Positions 53,632-62,069 of a stretch of DNA of 64,000 nt are shown here, one piece after another. How positions within the stretch are numbered: the stretch's first letter is position 1; each line of letters opens with the position of its first letter. The DNA is from Roseobacter sp. MH60115 (GTDB lineage: Bacteria; Pseudomonadota; Alphaproteobacteria; Rhodobacterales; Rhodobacteraceae), in the NCBI RefSeq assembly GCF_015644665.1, contig NZ_JADOBQ010000001.1, positions 992,001-1,056,000 on the forward strand, given 5' to 3'. Made by a program: the position numbers and the translations under genes. The notes beneath the pieces are model-generated. The model saw only the letters and a program-made list of their open reading frames with translations, was not told the origin of the DNA and made no database searches.

Positions 53632-54636
53632 ATGAGGCTCAGGCGCATTTTCCGCAACCGCTTCAGGACTGAAAAGACAGCGTTTGACGCTCTTGGGCTG
53701 CGCCTCTGGGAGCGGCTCACGCTGCCCGCGCCGCGCGCCCGCCTCCTTGGGGTCCAGCGGTTTTCGCAGAACCCGATCATCCACTCTGATCTCAGCCCGT
53801 CGATTGGCGATAACATCTGTGGCCCTTCTCTGGTGGCCGTGCCCAAATCTGTTCCGAACCGGCTGGGCGCCTACTACCTCTACTTTGCCCATCATCGCGG
53901 GCGGTTCATTCGCATGGCATATGCCGATCAGATCGAGGGGCCCTGGACGATCCACGAACCCGGGGTCCTGACGCTGGAGGCAGCCCCTGGCTTTACCGAC
54001 CACATCGCGTCCCCGGACGTGCATTTCGACCCTGCCGAGAACCGGTTCCTGATGTATTTTCATGGTCCGAGCATAGAAGAAGAGGCACAGCTTACGGCGG
54101 TCGCTCAATCGATGGATGGGATTCGCTTCGACGTCATCCCCGACCGCCTTGGCAAGTTTTATTTCCGCGTCTGGTCTTTTGAGGGCCAGTTTTATGCGTT
54201 GGCCAAGAACTTCAACTCAGGCTGGAACGAAATCTACGTGAGCGCGAGCGCACTTGGCCCCTTTCAGCGCAGCAGGAACATACTCCGGCGCGCACGCCAT
54301 ACGGCTGTATTCGTAGAGGGCTCGACGCTTTTGATCTTCTACAGCAGGGTAGGAGACCGACCGGAGCGGATCCTGTTGTCAACAATTGACATGCGTGATC
54401 CTTTCGAGAAATGGACACCGTCCCGTTCAATTGAGGTTCTCCGGCCAGAGACATCGGTCGAAGGGGCCGACCTGCCAAGCGCGATCTCCAGATACGGCGC
54501 CGCAACCGATGTCCAGCAGTTACGTGACCCGTTTTTACTTCGCGATGGCGAGCGTTTTGTGCTTCTTTACGCACTCCGGGGTGAGGCGGGTCTTGGTGCA
54601 GCTAGAATTGACCTTGAACTACCACCAAATAGATAA
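53632..54636 (+). CDS. Five-bladed beta-propeller glycosidase-like protein (GH43-type fold)
   Basis: This 334-residue protein has short repeated beta-propeller motifs: NPIIHSDLSP-SIGDNICGPSLVAVP, YYLYFAHHRGRFIRMAYAD, and DHIASPDVHFDPAENRFLMYFHG. The D..P.V pattern and W/F-rich blade ends resemble GH43/GH130-type furanosidases and phosphorylases. No signal peptide is seen, so it may act in the cytoplasm. It ends the glycan operon and follows the FkbM gene by 36 bases. Confidence 0.65.
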   Translation: MRLRRIFRNRFRTEKTAFDALGLRLWERLTLPAPRARLLGVQRFSQNPIIHSDLSPSIGDNICGPSLVAVPKSVPNRLGAYYLYFAHHRGRFIRMAYADQIEGPWTIHEPGVLTLEAAPGFTDHIASPDVHFDPAENRFLMYFHGPSIEEEAQLTAVAQSMDGIRFDVIPDRLGKFYFRVWSFEGQFYALAKNFNSGWNEIYVSASALGPFQRSRNILRRARHTAVFVEGSTLLIFYSRVGDRPERILLSTIDMRDPFEKWTPSRSIEVLRPETSVEGADLPSAISRYGAATDVQQLRDPFLLRDGERFVLLYALRGEAGLGAARIDLELPPNR

Positions 54637-55197
54637 GTGAGTGTGTCGATCGTCAATAATGGGATGTTGGACCGTACAGGCGCACGGGTCGAGGAATACA
54701 AAGAAATGAGTGCGGCGAAGAAAGCGACTGCTATAAAGTTCCGCGACGATCTTATGCGCGCAAACGCGCAGGTCGAACGCCTGTGTAGTCCGTTGTCGGA
54801 CAGACGTTTCCGTCAGGAGGCGCACTGAGAACCGCTGGCCGACTACAGGTCGTACTTCGACTTTACCGACCCTCATGATACCCCCGCGATTTCTCCAATC
54901 TCGCAGGGCAGTTCTCGTTTGTGCAAGACGGTGCCCTTGCCATCGACAATAGAGATCGCACAAGACTGCAGTGATACGTCCAAGCGGGCAAATCACTCCG
55001 TTCGAAATCTCCCATGTTCAGAGATATCCTGTGATCCTATCGAGAGCTTGACCTCAGTTCAGGGTCAGTCCAGTTACCCATGCTTTGGCCCACATCGGTC
55101 ATCTGAACAAATCGGTCAGATGTCGGCTGCGAGCCGATATTGCCATGTTTCTGCAGAGCGGCGAATGACAGCTCCGGGAATCGTTAGGTGTTGAGAA
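54637..55197. other. Gene-poor, AT-richer spacer in the island
   Basis: No supported coding sequence or RNA gene is seen in about 560 bases. A 63-codon frame starting at 54637 (MSVSIVNNGMLDRTGARVEEYKE) is readable but unrecognised. The composition is visibly more A/T rich than the flanking housekeeping genes, consistent with decayed or acquired DNA. Confidence 0.45.
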
Positions 55198-56190
55198 CTA
55201 GCTTTCGCCGAACGTGTCTCGATAGGCCAAAGGAGAGACGCCGACGTGGCGTTGGAAGGCGCGCCGAAGCCGTTGTTCATCCGAAAAACCTGCATTGAAA
55301 GCGATCTTCGCCAACTGCAGATCGCTTCGGGCAAGGGCGCGTTTGGCGGCATCCACACGCATGATCTCGACGGCTTTTGCAGGCGTCATCCCCGTTTTCT
55401 CCTTGTACTTTCGAGAGAAGCTGCGAGGGCTCATGGCGATCCGTGCTGCAAGTTTCGGAACGCTCAGGTCACTTTGCAGATGCCCTGCAATCCACGCATG
55501 AAGATCGCCGAACAGCCCTTCGGTTTCCGACGCCTGGATGTTAAGTACATCGCTGAACTGGGCTTGTCCGCCCGGTCGTTTGAAAAACACCACAAGGGCT
55601 TGCGCGACCTGCATGGCAGCTTCATGGCCCATGTCGTCCTCGATCATGGCGAGGGCGAGGTCGATGCCTGCCGTAACACCGGCCGACGACCACATATTCC
55701 CGTTTCGAACGAAAAGCGGATCGCGCTTCACGTCAATGTCCGGGAAGCGTCTTTTTAACTCATCCACCTGACGCCAATGGGTCGTCACGCTGTGTCCGTT
55801 GATCAATCCGGCCGCAGCTGTCAGAAACGATCCCATGCAGGTCGATGCAACCCGCCTGCATCCTTTGCTGGTCGTGGCGAGCCAGTCCACAGTGTCTTGC
55901 TGTTCTACGGCATCGAAGACACCTTCGCCGCCTGCGACAATCAACGTGTCAATAGGATCAAGCGCCGCCTTTACAAGAGGGATGCTGCTCAGTTCCACCT
56001 GACAATCAGTCCCAACAGGTCCGCCATCGGGAGAGGCGACTTCAATCTGATAATGCTGTTTGCCATTCGCAACCTCGGTGTTGTTCGCACTTGAAAACGC
56101 CTGAAGCGGTCCCGTGACATCCAGAAGCGTGACGCCTGGATAAGTGACGAAAACGATGCGGCGAACGGGATTGGCTGTTTTTGACTGCAT
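55198..56190 (-). CDS. GlxA family regulator (DJ-1/PfpI domain plus AraC-type HTH)
   Basis: About 330 residues. The N-terminal half is a DJ-1/PfpI domain: RIVFVTYPGVTLLDVTGPLQAFSSAN, and the nucleophile-elbow cysteine in ASTCMGSFLTAAAGLINGHSVTTHW near residue 120. The C-terminal 100 residues form an AraC/XylS HTH pair: LAARIAMSPRSFSRKYKEKTGMTPAKAVEIMRVDAAKRAL, then IAFNAGFSDEQRLRRAFQRHVGVSPLAYR. It likely senses a small metabolite and controls the divergent MFS gene. The ATG at 56190 leaves a short promoter region; a longer frame begins at 56256. Confidence 0.88.
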   Translation of the reverse strand: MQSKTANPVRRIVFVTYPGVTLLDVTGPLQAFSSANNTEVANGKQHYQIEVASPDGGPVGTDCQVELSSIPLVKAALDPIDTLIVAGGEGVFDAVEQQDTVDWLATTSKGCRRVASTCMGSFLTAAAGLINGHSVTTHWRQVDELKRRFPDIDVKRDPLFVRNGNMWSSAGVTAGIDLALAMIEDDMGHEAAMQVAQALVVFFKRPGGQAQFSDVLNIQASETEGLFGDLHAWIAGHLQSDLSVPKLAARIAMSPRSFSRKYKEKTGMTPAKAVEIMRVDAAKRALARSDLQLAKIAFNAGFSDEQRLRRAFQRHVGVSPLAYRDTFGES

Positions 56191-56256
56191 ATTGTCATTT
56201 ATGCCATTCTTTGTGACATGTAAACCGATCTGGCCAAACACATCGGAGCCGGTCAT

Positions 56257-57483
56257 TTGCCCTTAGCATCTCAAAACAAGACAGCAACACTGATTATTGG
56301 ATTGTCCTTTGTTGCCCTCGCCCTGACATTTTCGGCAAGAGCGGCCCTTGGATTGGTTATGCCTGTTCTGGAACAGGAACTCGGCTGGTCTAGGAGCTTT
56401 ACGTCAGGTGCTGCGGCTGTTGCCCTTCTGGTCATGGCCGCAATTGCCCCATTCGGGGGGCGCCTCGTCGACAAACAGGGCGCGCGCGCGATCTTGTTGA
56501 TCGGGCTCGGGGCTTTGGCAACAGGGTGTTTTCTGATTGCCGCCACAGCCAACCCGATTGCTTTTTTTCTGGCGTTCAGTGGCATCGCAGCTGTCGGATT
56601 TGGCCTGGTCGCCACGCATGTCGTTTCAACCGCCGTCGAACAAGAGGTTGAGACGAACAGAGGTCTGGCGACGGGTATTGCGACATCAGGTTCGACGGGT
56701 GGTCAATTTGTCTTTGTCCCGCTGCTGGCATTGCTCATCAGCGCGTATGACTGGCGCATGGCCTTTGCAGCACTTGGCATCGGGACACTCATCATCATGG
56801 GTTGCGTCTTGCGATGGTTTCCCAAAACCGTGGGAAGCGCAGACATCGCCATCAAAGAGAAAGGCTCAGCTAGCACACTGCTACAGGATTTGCGGAGCAT
56901 CCTGAGACTACCCGCGTTTCAAATCCTGTTCTGGAGCTATTTCATTTGTGGCTACACGACCTCGGGTGTGATCGAGACCCACTTCCTGCCTTATGCTGCG
57001 TTTTGCGGGTTTGGGCCGGTGCCTTCCGCCACCGCTTACGGACTCTTGTCCGCGATCAACCTTGTCGGGATGATTCTGGCCGGGTGGTTGACGGATCGCG
57101 TGAACAGACCGCTGCTGTTGGGACTGATTTATTTGATACGCGGCATGACCTTCATCATCCTGCTCAACGTCGGTGCAAGTTTCGAGACGCTGGTCTTCTT
57201 CTCAATCCTCTTTGGACTGGTGGACTATTCAACCGTGCCAGTGACCGCGAGCCTTGTGGCATCTCATGTCGGCAGGGGGGTCATGGGATTGGCGTTCGGA
57301 TTGATTTCGGCAGGACACCAGATCGGTGCTGCCGCCGGGGCCTACTTTGGGGGAATCCTATATGATCTCTACGCGCAATATGACTGGGTTTGGTGGTCAT
57401 CTGTCTGGCTAGCAGTGTTTGCTGGCATCCTGGTGTTCTTGATGAACGATAAACCGCAAGTCCCGTCTACTTTGCCAGCCTGA
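56257..57483 (+). CDS. MFS transporter
   Basis: This 408-residue protein has twelve predicted helices with the major-facilitator loop motif GGRLVDKQGARAIL between helices 2 and 3 (near residue 70), and the repeated half in GMILAGWLTDRVNRPLLLGLIYL near residue 270. The style resembles monocarboxylate or oxalate-formate type exchangers, but the substrate is unknown. The TTG start has GGAG eight bases before it. It is divergent from the GlxA-type regulator, its probable controller. Confidence 0.88.
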   Translation: MPLASQNKTATLIIGLSFVALALTFSARAALGLVMPVLEQELGWSRSFTSGAAAVALLVMAAIAPFGGRLVDKQGARAILLIGLGALATGCFLIAATANPIAFFLAFSGIAAVGFGLVATHVVSTAVEQEVETNRGLATGIATSGSTGGQFVFVPLLALLISAYDWRMAFAALGIGTLIIMGCVLRWFPKTVGSADIAIKEKGSASTLLQDLRSILRLPAFQILFWSYFICGYTTSGVIETHFLPYAAFCGFGPVPSATAYGLLSAINLVGMILAGWLTDRVNRPLLLGLIYLIRGMTFIILLNVGASFETLVFFSILFGLVDYSTVPVTASLVASHVGRGVMGLAFGLISAGHQIGAAAGAYFGGILYDLYAQYDWVWWSSVWLAVFAGILVFLMNDKPQVPSTLPA

Positions 57484-57593
57484 GACACGTCATCGAATTC
57501 CATAAGAGGTCGTTGGAGCAGACATCCAACAAACTTGCTCAGACGGCGGAAAGGTCCCGTGTGCGCCCGAAGCGTCATTGCACTGCTCAAGCA

Positions 57594-57810
57594 CTAGTGA
57601 CAGGTATCGCGTGAAGCGGTTGACGCAGGACCGCGAAAGGCATCCATCAAAGCGGCTTGCTCCCGGACAAGCGCTACGCCTTCTTCCTGTTCTCTCACGG
57701 TTTGCTGAAAAGAAGGTCCTTTGGATCGCCTTGAGAAGGTCCTGAGGAATTCTCCTGCGGAAGGTTTTGCGTCCGTTCTTGATCACGACATGTTCTAGCT
57801 TCATAAGCAT
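57594..57810 (-). pseudogene. Tyrosine recombinase (integrase) N-terminal remnant
   Basis: The minus strand reads KLEHVVIKNGRKTFRRRIPQDLLKAIQRTFFSAN, the N-terminal arm-binding/SAM-like beginning typical of alphaproteobacterial phage-type integrases. After a frameshift it continues QTVREQEEGVALVREQAALMDAF until a stop at 57594. The catalytic C-terminal domain is absent. It lies about 100 bases from the CCA end of tRNA-Thr, as expected for an integrase that used the tRNA 3' end as attachment site. The stretch 57484-57593 holds nothing recognisable. Confidence 0.6.
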
Positions 57811-57910
57811 CGCAATAGCAGATGTATCCCCATTGTATCCCGAAGCGTATCCGGCGGAAGAGGGTAAGAGCCTGAAATGCTTGAAAACAACGGCTCTGCG
57901 GCCTGTGATC

Positions 57911-57986
57911 TGGTGCCCCCACACGGACTCGAACCGCGGACCTACTGATTACAAATCAGTTGCTCTACCAGCTGAGCTATAGGGGC
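57911..57986 (-). tRNA. tRNA-Thr (TGT)
   Basis: A 76-base tRNA with encoded CCA. On the minus strand the acceptor stem begins GCCCCTA, the anticodon stem ACTGA/TCAGT encloses loop TTTGTAA with anticodon TGT, and a GGTTCGAGTCC T-arm precedes the acceptor 3' strand. It is the probable integration site of the island to its left in this window. Confidence 0.97.
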
Positions 57987-58112
57987 ACTGCGCGGTCATG
58001 TACTCAGTTTGAAAGCAGCGCGCAAGAGGGGAAATGCGGCATTGTTTGCGTTTGAACCTCAATCTCCCACAGGCTAGTTTGCAGGGACGCACATCCAATC
58101 GCACGGAACGAT

Positions 58113-58988
58113 ATGCAACTGGTTTTTCACGCGGGCGCACACTTTACCGAAGAAGAGCGCCTCATGAAATGTCTTGTGAAGAACAAGGAAGCTTTCGGAG
58201 CACAGGGCGTGGCTGTACCGGGTCCTGGGAAGTATCGCAAACTGCTGCGCGATAGCATGGAAGCGATGGAAGTCAGCAAACCTTCTGAAAACGCGCGCGA
58301 AATCCTCTTGGAGGCCATTTTGGACGACGAGAAGGCTGATCGGGTCATCCTGTCGAACGGGCATTTTTTTAGCCCGGTCCGCATGGCGGTGCAGGACGGT
58401 TTGATCTACCCCAAGGCGCCGACGCGTATGGCTCAGATGGCGGAAATTTTTCAAGAGGATCAGCTAGAGCTCTTCCTGGGGCTGCGCAACCCCGCGACTT
58501 TTCTGCCGGAAGTCTTTCGTCGCTCGCCCAAGGACGGTCTGGCCGATTTCATGGGCGGCATAGATCCGAGGCAGTTGCGTTGGTCGGACACCTTACATCG
58601 CATCCGGGATGCGGTGCCACGGGTTTCAATCACGGTGTGGTGCAATGAGGATGCCCCTCTGATCTGGCCGGAAATTCTCCGTGAAATGGGCGGCATAGAC
58701 CACGGTGACCCCGTCGAAGGGGCGTTTGATCTGCTGGGCGAGATCATGGCCGAAGACGGCATGGCCCGTTTTCTGGCATATCTTGAAAAGCAGCCGACCA
58801 TGACGGACATTCACATGCGGCGCGTCATGATGGCGTTTCTTGACAAGTTCGCAATCGACGAGGCGATTGAGGAAGAACTGGACATGCCGGGCTGGACCGA
58901 TGATCTGGTCGCCGAAATGACCCAAGGGTATGATGAGGATGTCTTTGACATCGCGCGCATTCCGGACGTGCGGGTGCTGTCTGCTTAA
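58113..58988 (+). CDS. Unrecognised protein, possibly a degenerate sulfotransferase-like fold
   Basis: This 291-residue protein has no family I can name with confidence. It starts MQLVFHAGAHFTEEERLMKCLVKNKEAFGAQGVAVPGPGKYRKLL. The order H-G-H-T near the start, followed by a helix, an asparagine-rich turn and a P-G-P segment, is like the first strand and helix of sulfotransferase-type proteins, but the P-loop lacks the lysine/arginine-glycine-threonine residues. LELFLGLRNPATFLPEVF near residue 115 resembles the 3'-phosphate-binding segment. It is therefore probably a related fold without PAPS binding (inference). No signal peptide. It converges with the Gfo/Idh gene, overlapping by four bases. 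Confidence 0.6.
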   Translation: MQLVFHAGAHFTEEERLMKCLVKNKEAFGAQGVAVPGPGKYRKLLRDSMEAMEVSKPSENAREILLEAILDDEKADRVILSNGHFFSPVRMAVQDGLIYPKAPTRMAQMAEIFQEDQLELFLGLRNPATFLPEVFRRSPKDGLADFMGGIDPRQLRWSDTLHRIRDAVPRVSITVWCNEDAPLIWPEILREMGGIDHGDPVEGAFDLLGEIMAEDGMARFLAYLEKQPTMTDIHMRRVMMAFLDKFAIDEAIEEELDMPGWTDDLVAEMTQGYDEDVFDIARIPDVRVLSA

Positions 58989-60094
58989 CGCGTCTCTGCC
59001 TGCAAATCGATGGCTTGACCGGTCAGTGCGGACCGTTGTGCCGCCATGCCCATCTCGACCGCACGCAGACCATCTTCAAACGTCACCTCTGGTGTGTTCG
59101 ACACGCCCCGAACCACGTCCAGAAACCGCTGATGCTGATAAAAGGTGGATCCGTTGTGGTCGCCAGCGGCCAGGAGCAGCGGATCGACCGGAATGGCCCG
59201 TGTTTCTGGCCGTTTCGGCGCGCGGGGGCTGACCTCCAGGATCGGCGTCGGGGCGGGGCCGAGGTCATCCGGCCAGAACCGGGTGGGGCCGGGCACAAAG
59301 GCTTCGATCTTGCCTGCCGGGCCAAGCGCCGCAATCGTTTCCTGATACCGTGCGCCTTCCGCGAACATGCACAGCTCCAGCATCGCACGGGCGCCGCAGG
59401 CGAAATCGACGATCACAAACCCATTGTCGAGGATGTCCGGCGTGGCCCCGTCATAGGTTTCTTCAAGGTGGTTCACGGATTGGCTGGCGCTGGCCATGAC
59501 CCTGATCGGGTCACTGCCGATCATCAGGTGCATCAGGTCGAAGAAATGGCAGCACTTCTCGACAAAAGTACCGCCGGTCTGATGGTTGAACCGGTTCCAG
59601 TTGCCGACTTTCTGCAGGAAGGGGAAGCGATGTTCGCGGATGCTCAGCATCCTGATGCCGCCGGTGACGGTTTCGACATCGTCAAGCAGGGCGGCAATAG
59701 GCGGCATATACCGGTATTCCATGGCGACCCAGATCGGTGCGGGGTAGGCCGCCGCGATCTCCTTGAGGCGCGGGATGTCGGCAGGATCGGTCAGCAGAGG
59801 CTTTTCGACCAGCAGCGGCAGCGGGTTGCGCGCCGCGATCTCTGCCATCTGATCGGCGTGGCAGTGGTTCGGGCTGGTGATGACCAGACAGTCGAGCGCG
59901 CTGTCGGCCAGCAGATCGTCCAACGTATCGACGAAACGCGCGTGCGGCGCGAGGTCGGCGGCGATGGCGCGCATGGCTGCGTCCGGTTCATAGATCACCG
60001 TGACTGCCGTGTCCGGCAGCAGGGCTATGTTTTTCAGATGCTCCTGGCCCATCATGCCGCACCCGATCATGCCATAGCGCGTGGTCTGTCCCAT
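58985..60094 (-). CDS. Gfo/Idh/MocA family protein, candidate NAD-dependent sulfoquinovosidase
   Basis: This 369-residue protein has an N-terminal Rossmann motif, YGMIGCGMMGQEHLKNIALL, the EKP motif in LLVEKPLLTDPADI near residue 93, and the C-terminal oxidoreductase-like domain with GTFVEKCCHFFDLMHLMIGSDP near residue 175. Most members are sugar dehydrogenases. Because it sits beside a predicted sulfoquinovose monooxygenase operon that has no glycosidase in view, it could be one of the NAD-dependent sulfoquinovosidases (GH188) described in this superfamily. That is inference. It is transcribed together with the GntR gene, nine bases downstream of it. Confidence 0.85.
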   Translation of the reverse strand: MGQTTRYGMIGCGMMGQEHLKNIALLPDTAVTVIYEPDAAMRAIAADLAPHARFVDTLDDLLADSALDCLVITSPNHCHADQMAEIAARNPLPLLVEKPLLTDPADIPRLKEIAAAYPAPIWVAMEYRYMPPIAALLDDVETVTGGIRMLSIREHRFPFLQKVGNWNRFNHQTGGTFVEKCCHFFDLMHLMIGSDPIRVMASASQSVNHLEETYDGATPDILDNGFVIVDFACGARAMLELCMFAEGARYQETIAALGPAGKIEAFVPGPTRFWPDDLGPAPTPILEVSPRAPKRPETRAIPVDPLLLAAGDHNGSTFYQHQRFLDVVRGVSNTPEVTFEDGLRAVEMGMAAQRSALTGQAIDLQAETR

Positions 60095-60103
60095 TCTTCT
60101 TCC

Positions 60104-60811
60104 TTACTTCAACCGCTGTACGTAGACGGATTTGTCCGTATCGAACCATGTGCGGGAAAACTCAATAGGGTTTGGGCCCGCAGCCCAACTAAAGCGTTCG
60201 ATGTAGCCACAGGGCGTGCCTGCGGGACCAAACCCGTCCGGTGTCCAGGCGGGCAGGGCGCTGATGCTCACCCGGTCTTCGGCGCGGGTGATCCAGAAAT
60301 TCAGCTCTGTGAGGTAGGTCTGATAGAGGGAATCACCCAGCATCTGAGGGGTCAGCACGCCTGCGCTGGCGTCGAGCCAGATTTCCTCCACGGCGATTGC
60401 TACATCATTGAGGTATCGCCTGCGACGGATGCGCGTGGCCCGAGGGCTATCGCCAAACACAGGCAAATCCTGCGGCTTGTGCATGGCGTCGACCTGCAGC
60501 ACGTCCGCCGTGGGCAGCCCACCCCCTGACAGCAGTTCCAGCCGGAACATGGCGTAGACGCCCATGGGTTTGCGCGGTTTGCGCACGTAGTTGCCGGACC
60601 CTTGCACACGGTCCAGCAGCCCCTTTCTGTCCAGCTCCGCCAGTGCTTTGCGCAAGGTGCCGATGGAGGCACCCAGCGCCACGGCCATCTCGCGCTCCGG
60701 CGGCAGCCTTTCGCCATCAAGCAACCGGCCCGCGTCGATGTCGCGGATCAGCAATTCGGTCAGTTGGATGTATTTCGGCAGCGCGGTGCTGCGGGAGGGT
60801 GGGTGCGTCAT
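60104..60811 (-). CDS. GntR family regulator with UTRA domain
   Basis: This 235-residue protein has an N-terminal winged HTH, LPPEREMAVALGASIGTLRKALAELDRKGLLDRVQGSGNYV, at about residues 36-76. A UTRA ligand-binding domain of the HutC type follows, with VFGDSPRATRIRRRRYL and AVEEIWLDASAG. Regulators of this class often bind sugar phosphates or related metabolites and repress adjacent catabolic operons. It is divergent from the monooxygenase operon. The ATG at 60811 is preferred over a start 39 bases upstream because GAGAAA lies just before it. Confidence 0.88.
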   Translation of the reverse strand: MTHPPSRSTALPKYIQLTELLIRDIDAGRLLDGERLPPEREMAVALGASIGTLRKALAELDRKGLLDRVQGSGNYVRKPRKPMGVYAMFRLELLSGGGLPTADVLQVDAMHKPQDLPVFGDSPRATRIRRRRYLNDVAIAVEEIWLDASAGVLTPQMLGDSLYQTYLTELNFWITRAEDRVSISALPAWTPDGFGPAGTPCGYIERFSWAAGPNPIEFSRTWFDTDKSVYVQRLK

Positions 60812-60822
60812 TTTCTCGGGCA

Positions 60823-60845
60823 GTATCGATATCAAAAATTGATAC
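60823..60845. promoter_or_regulatory. Inverted repeat in the GntR/monooxygenase divergent promoter
   Basis: GTATC (60823-60827) and GATAC (60841-60845) form an inverted repeat separated by 13 A/T-rich bases in the 100-base divergent region, upstream of both start codons. The placement suits a GntR-family operator; the arms are short, so confidence is low. Confidence 0.3.
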
Positions 60846-60914
60846 ACCATTGATCTACTATATTGAGAGTGCTATTCAAGACAGAAATCACCGCTACCTG
60901 ACAAAGGGAAATTT

Positions 60915-62069
60915 ATGACCGTTGTGCCCGTCACCTCCGCCGATCTGGATGCGGCAGAAGTCTCGTGGTTTTCCGCGCTGTGCTCGGATGACTACCAGTT
61001 TCTGGGGGTGCCGGAGGGTGATCTGCGCTCAAGCTGGGCGCATTGTTCGGACATCGTGAAGACGGCGGAGGCACAGGGGTTCCGCAACATCCTCTGCCCG
61101 TCGTCTTATCAGGTGGGGCAGGACACGCTGAGTTTCGTGGCCGGCTGCGCGCCGATCACCGACAAGATCAACCTGCTGGCCGCCGTGCGCTGCGGCGAGA
61201 TGCAGCCCATCATGCTGGCACGCACCATCGCAACGCTTGATCACATGCTGGAAGGGCGGCTGACGGTCAACATCATCAGCTCCGACTTCCCGGGCGAGAA
61301 GGCCGATAGCGAGTATCGCTACCAGCGCTCGCGCGAGGTGGTGGAAATCCTGAAACAGGCCTGGACCCGCGATGAAATCAACCACGAAGGCGAGGTCTAC
61401 TCGTTTAAGGGCCTGACCACGGACCCGGCGAAGCCCTTTCAGACCGGCGGGCCGTTGCTCTACTTCGGGGGTTACTCTCCCGCAGCGCTCGACCTTTGTG
61501 CCGAGCATTGCGATGTTTACCTGATGTGGCCTGAGCCCAAGGACGCTATTGCCGGGCGGATGCAGGCCGTGCACGCGCGCGCAGCCGAGAAAGGCCGAAC
61601 ATTGGATTACGGGCTACGGGTGCACATGATCGTGCGCGACACCGAAGCCGAGGCCAAGGAATACGCCGATTACATCGTCTCGAAGCTCGACGATGAATAT
61701 GGCCGCAAGATCCGCGAACGGGCGCTCGATGCCACGTCGCTTGGCGTGTCTCATCAGTCGAAGAACCGCGATATCGCCGATGAATTCGGCTATGTGGAGC
61801 CGCATCTTTGGACCGGTGTGGGCCGGGCGCGCTCGGGTTGTGGCGCGGCGCTGGTGGGCTCTGCCGATCAGGTGCTGTCCGAGATCGAAGCCTATCAAAG
61901 GATGGGTATCCGCGCGTTTATCTTCTCGGGCTATCCCCACATCGACGAGGCTGAACACTTCGGTCGCCTTGTGATGCCGCATCTCAAAACCTGTTCGCTT
62001 CCAGAGGCCTATGGCCGTGTGCCGCAGGCCGCTCCAGCCACGCCCCTTGCTGCGGGGGAGCGTCGCTGA
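60915..62069 (+). CDS. smoC: LLM flavin-dependent monooxygenase, predicted sulfoquinovose monooxygenase
   Basis: This 384-residue protein belongs to the alkanesulfonate monooxygenase-like LLM class. Seen are the N-terminal WFSALCSDDYQFLGVPEGDLRSSW, NILCPSSYQVGQDTLSFVAGCAPIT near residue 57, EGRLTVNIISSDFPGEKADSEYRYQRSREVVEIL near residue 115, YFGGYSPAALDLCAEHCDVYLMW, and SGCGAALVGSADQVLSEIEAYQRMGIRAFIFSGYPH near the C-terminus. With the aldo-keto reductase and flavin reductase it forms the three-gene core of the sulfo-SMO pathway, which releases sulfite from sulfoquinovose to give 6-oxo-glucose. The substrate is inferred from sequence style and context. Its stop overlaps the next start. Confidence 0.8.
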   Translation: MTVVPVTSADLDAAEVSWFSALCSDDYQFLGVPEGDLRSSWAHCSDIVKTAEAQGFRNILCPSSYQVGQDTLSFVAGCAPITDKINLLAAVRCGEMQPIMLARTIATLDHMLEGRLTVNIISSDFPGEKADSEYRYQRSREVVEILKQAWTRDEINHEGEVYSFKGLTTDPAKPFQTGGPLLYFGGYSPAALDLCAEHCDVYLMWPEPKDAIAGRMQAVHARAAEKGRTLDYGLRVHMIVRDTEAEAKEYADYIVSKLDDEYGRKIRERALDATSLGVSHQSKNRDIADEFGYVEPHLWTGVGRARSGCGAALVGSADQVLSEIEAYQRMGIRAFIFSGYPHIDEAEHFGRLVMPHLKTCSLPEAYGRVPQAAPATPLAAGERR

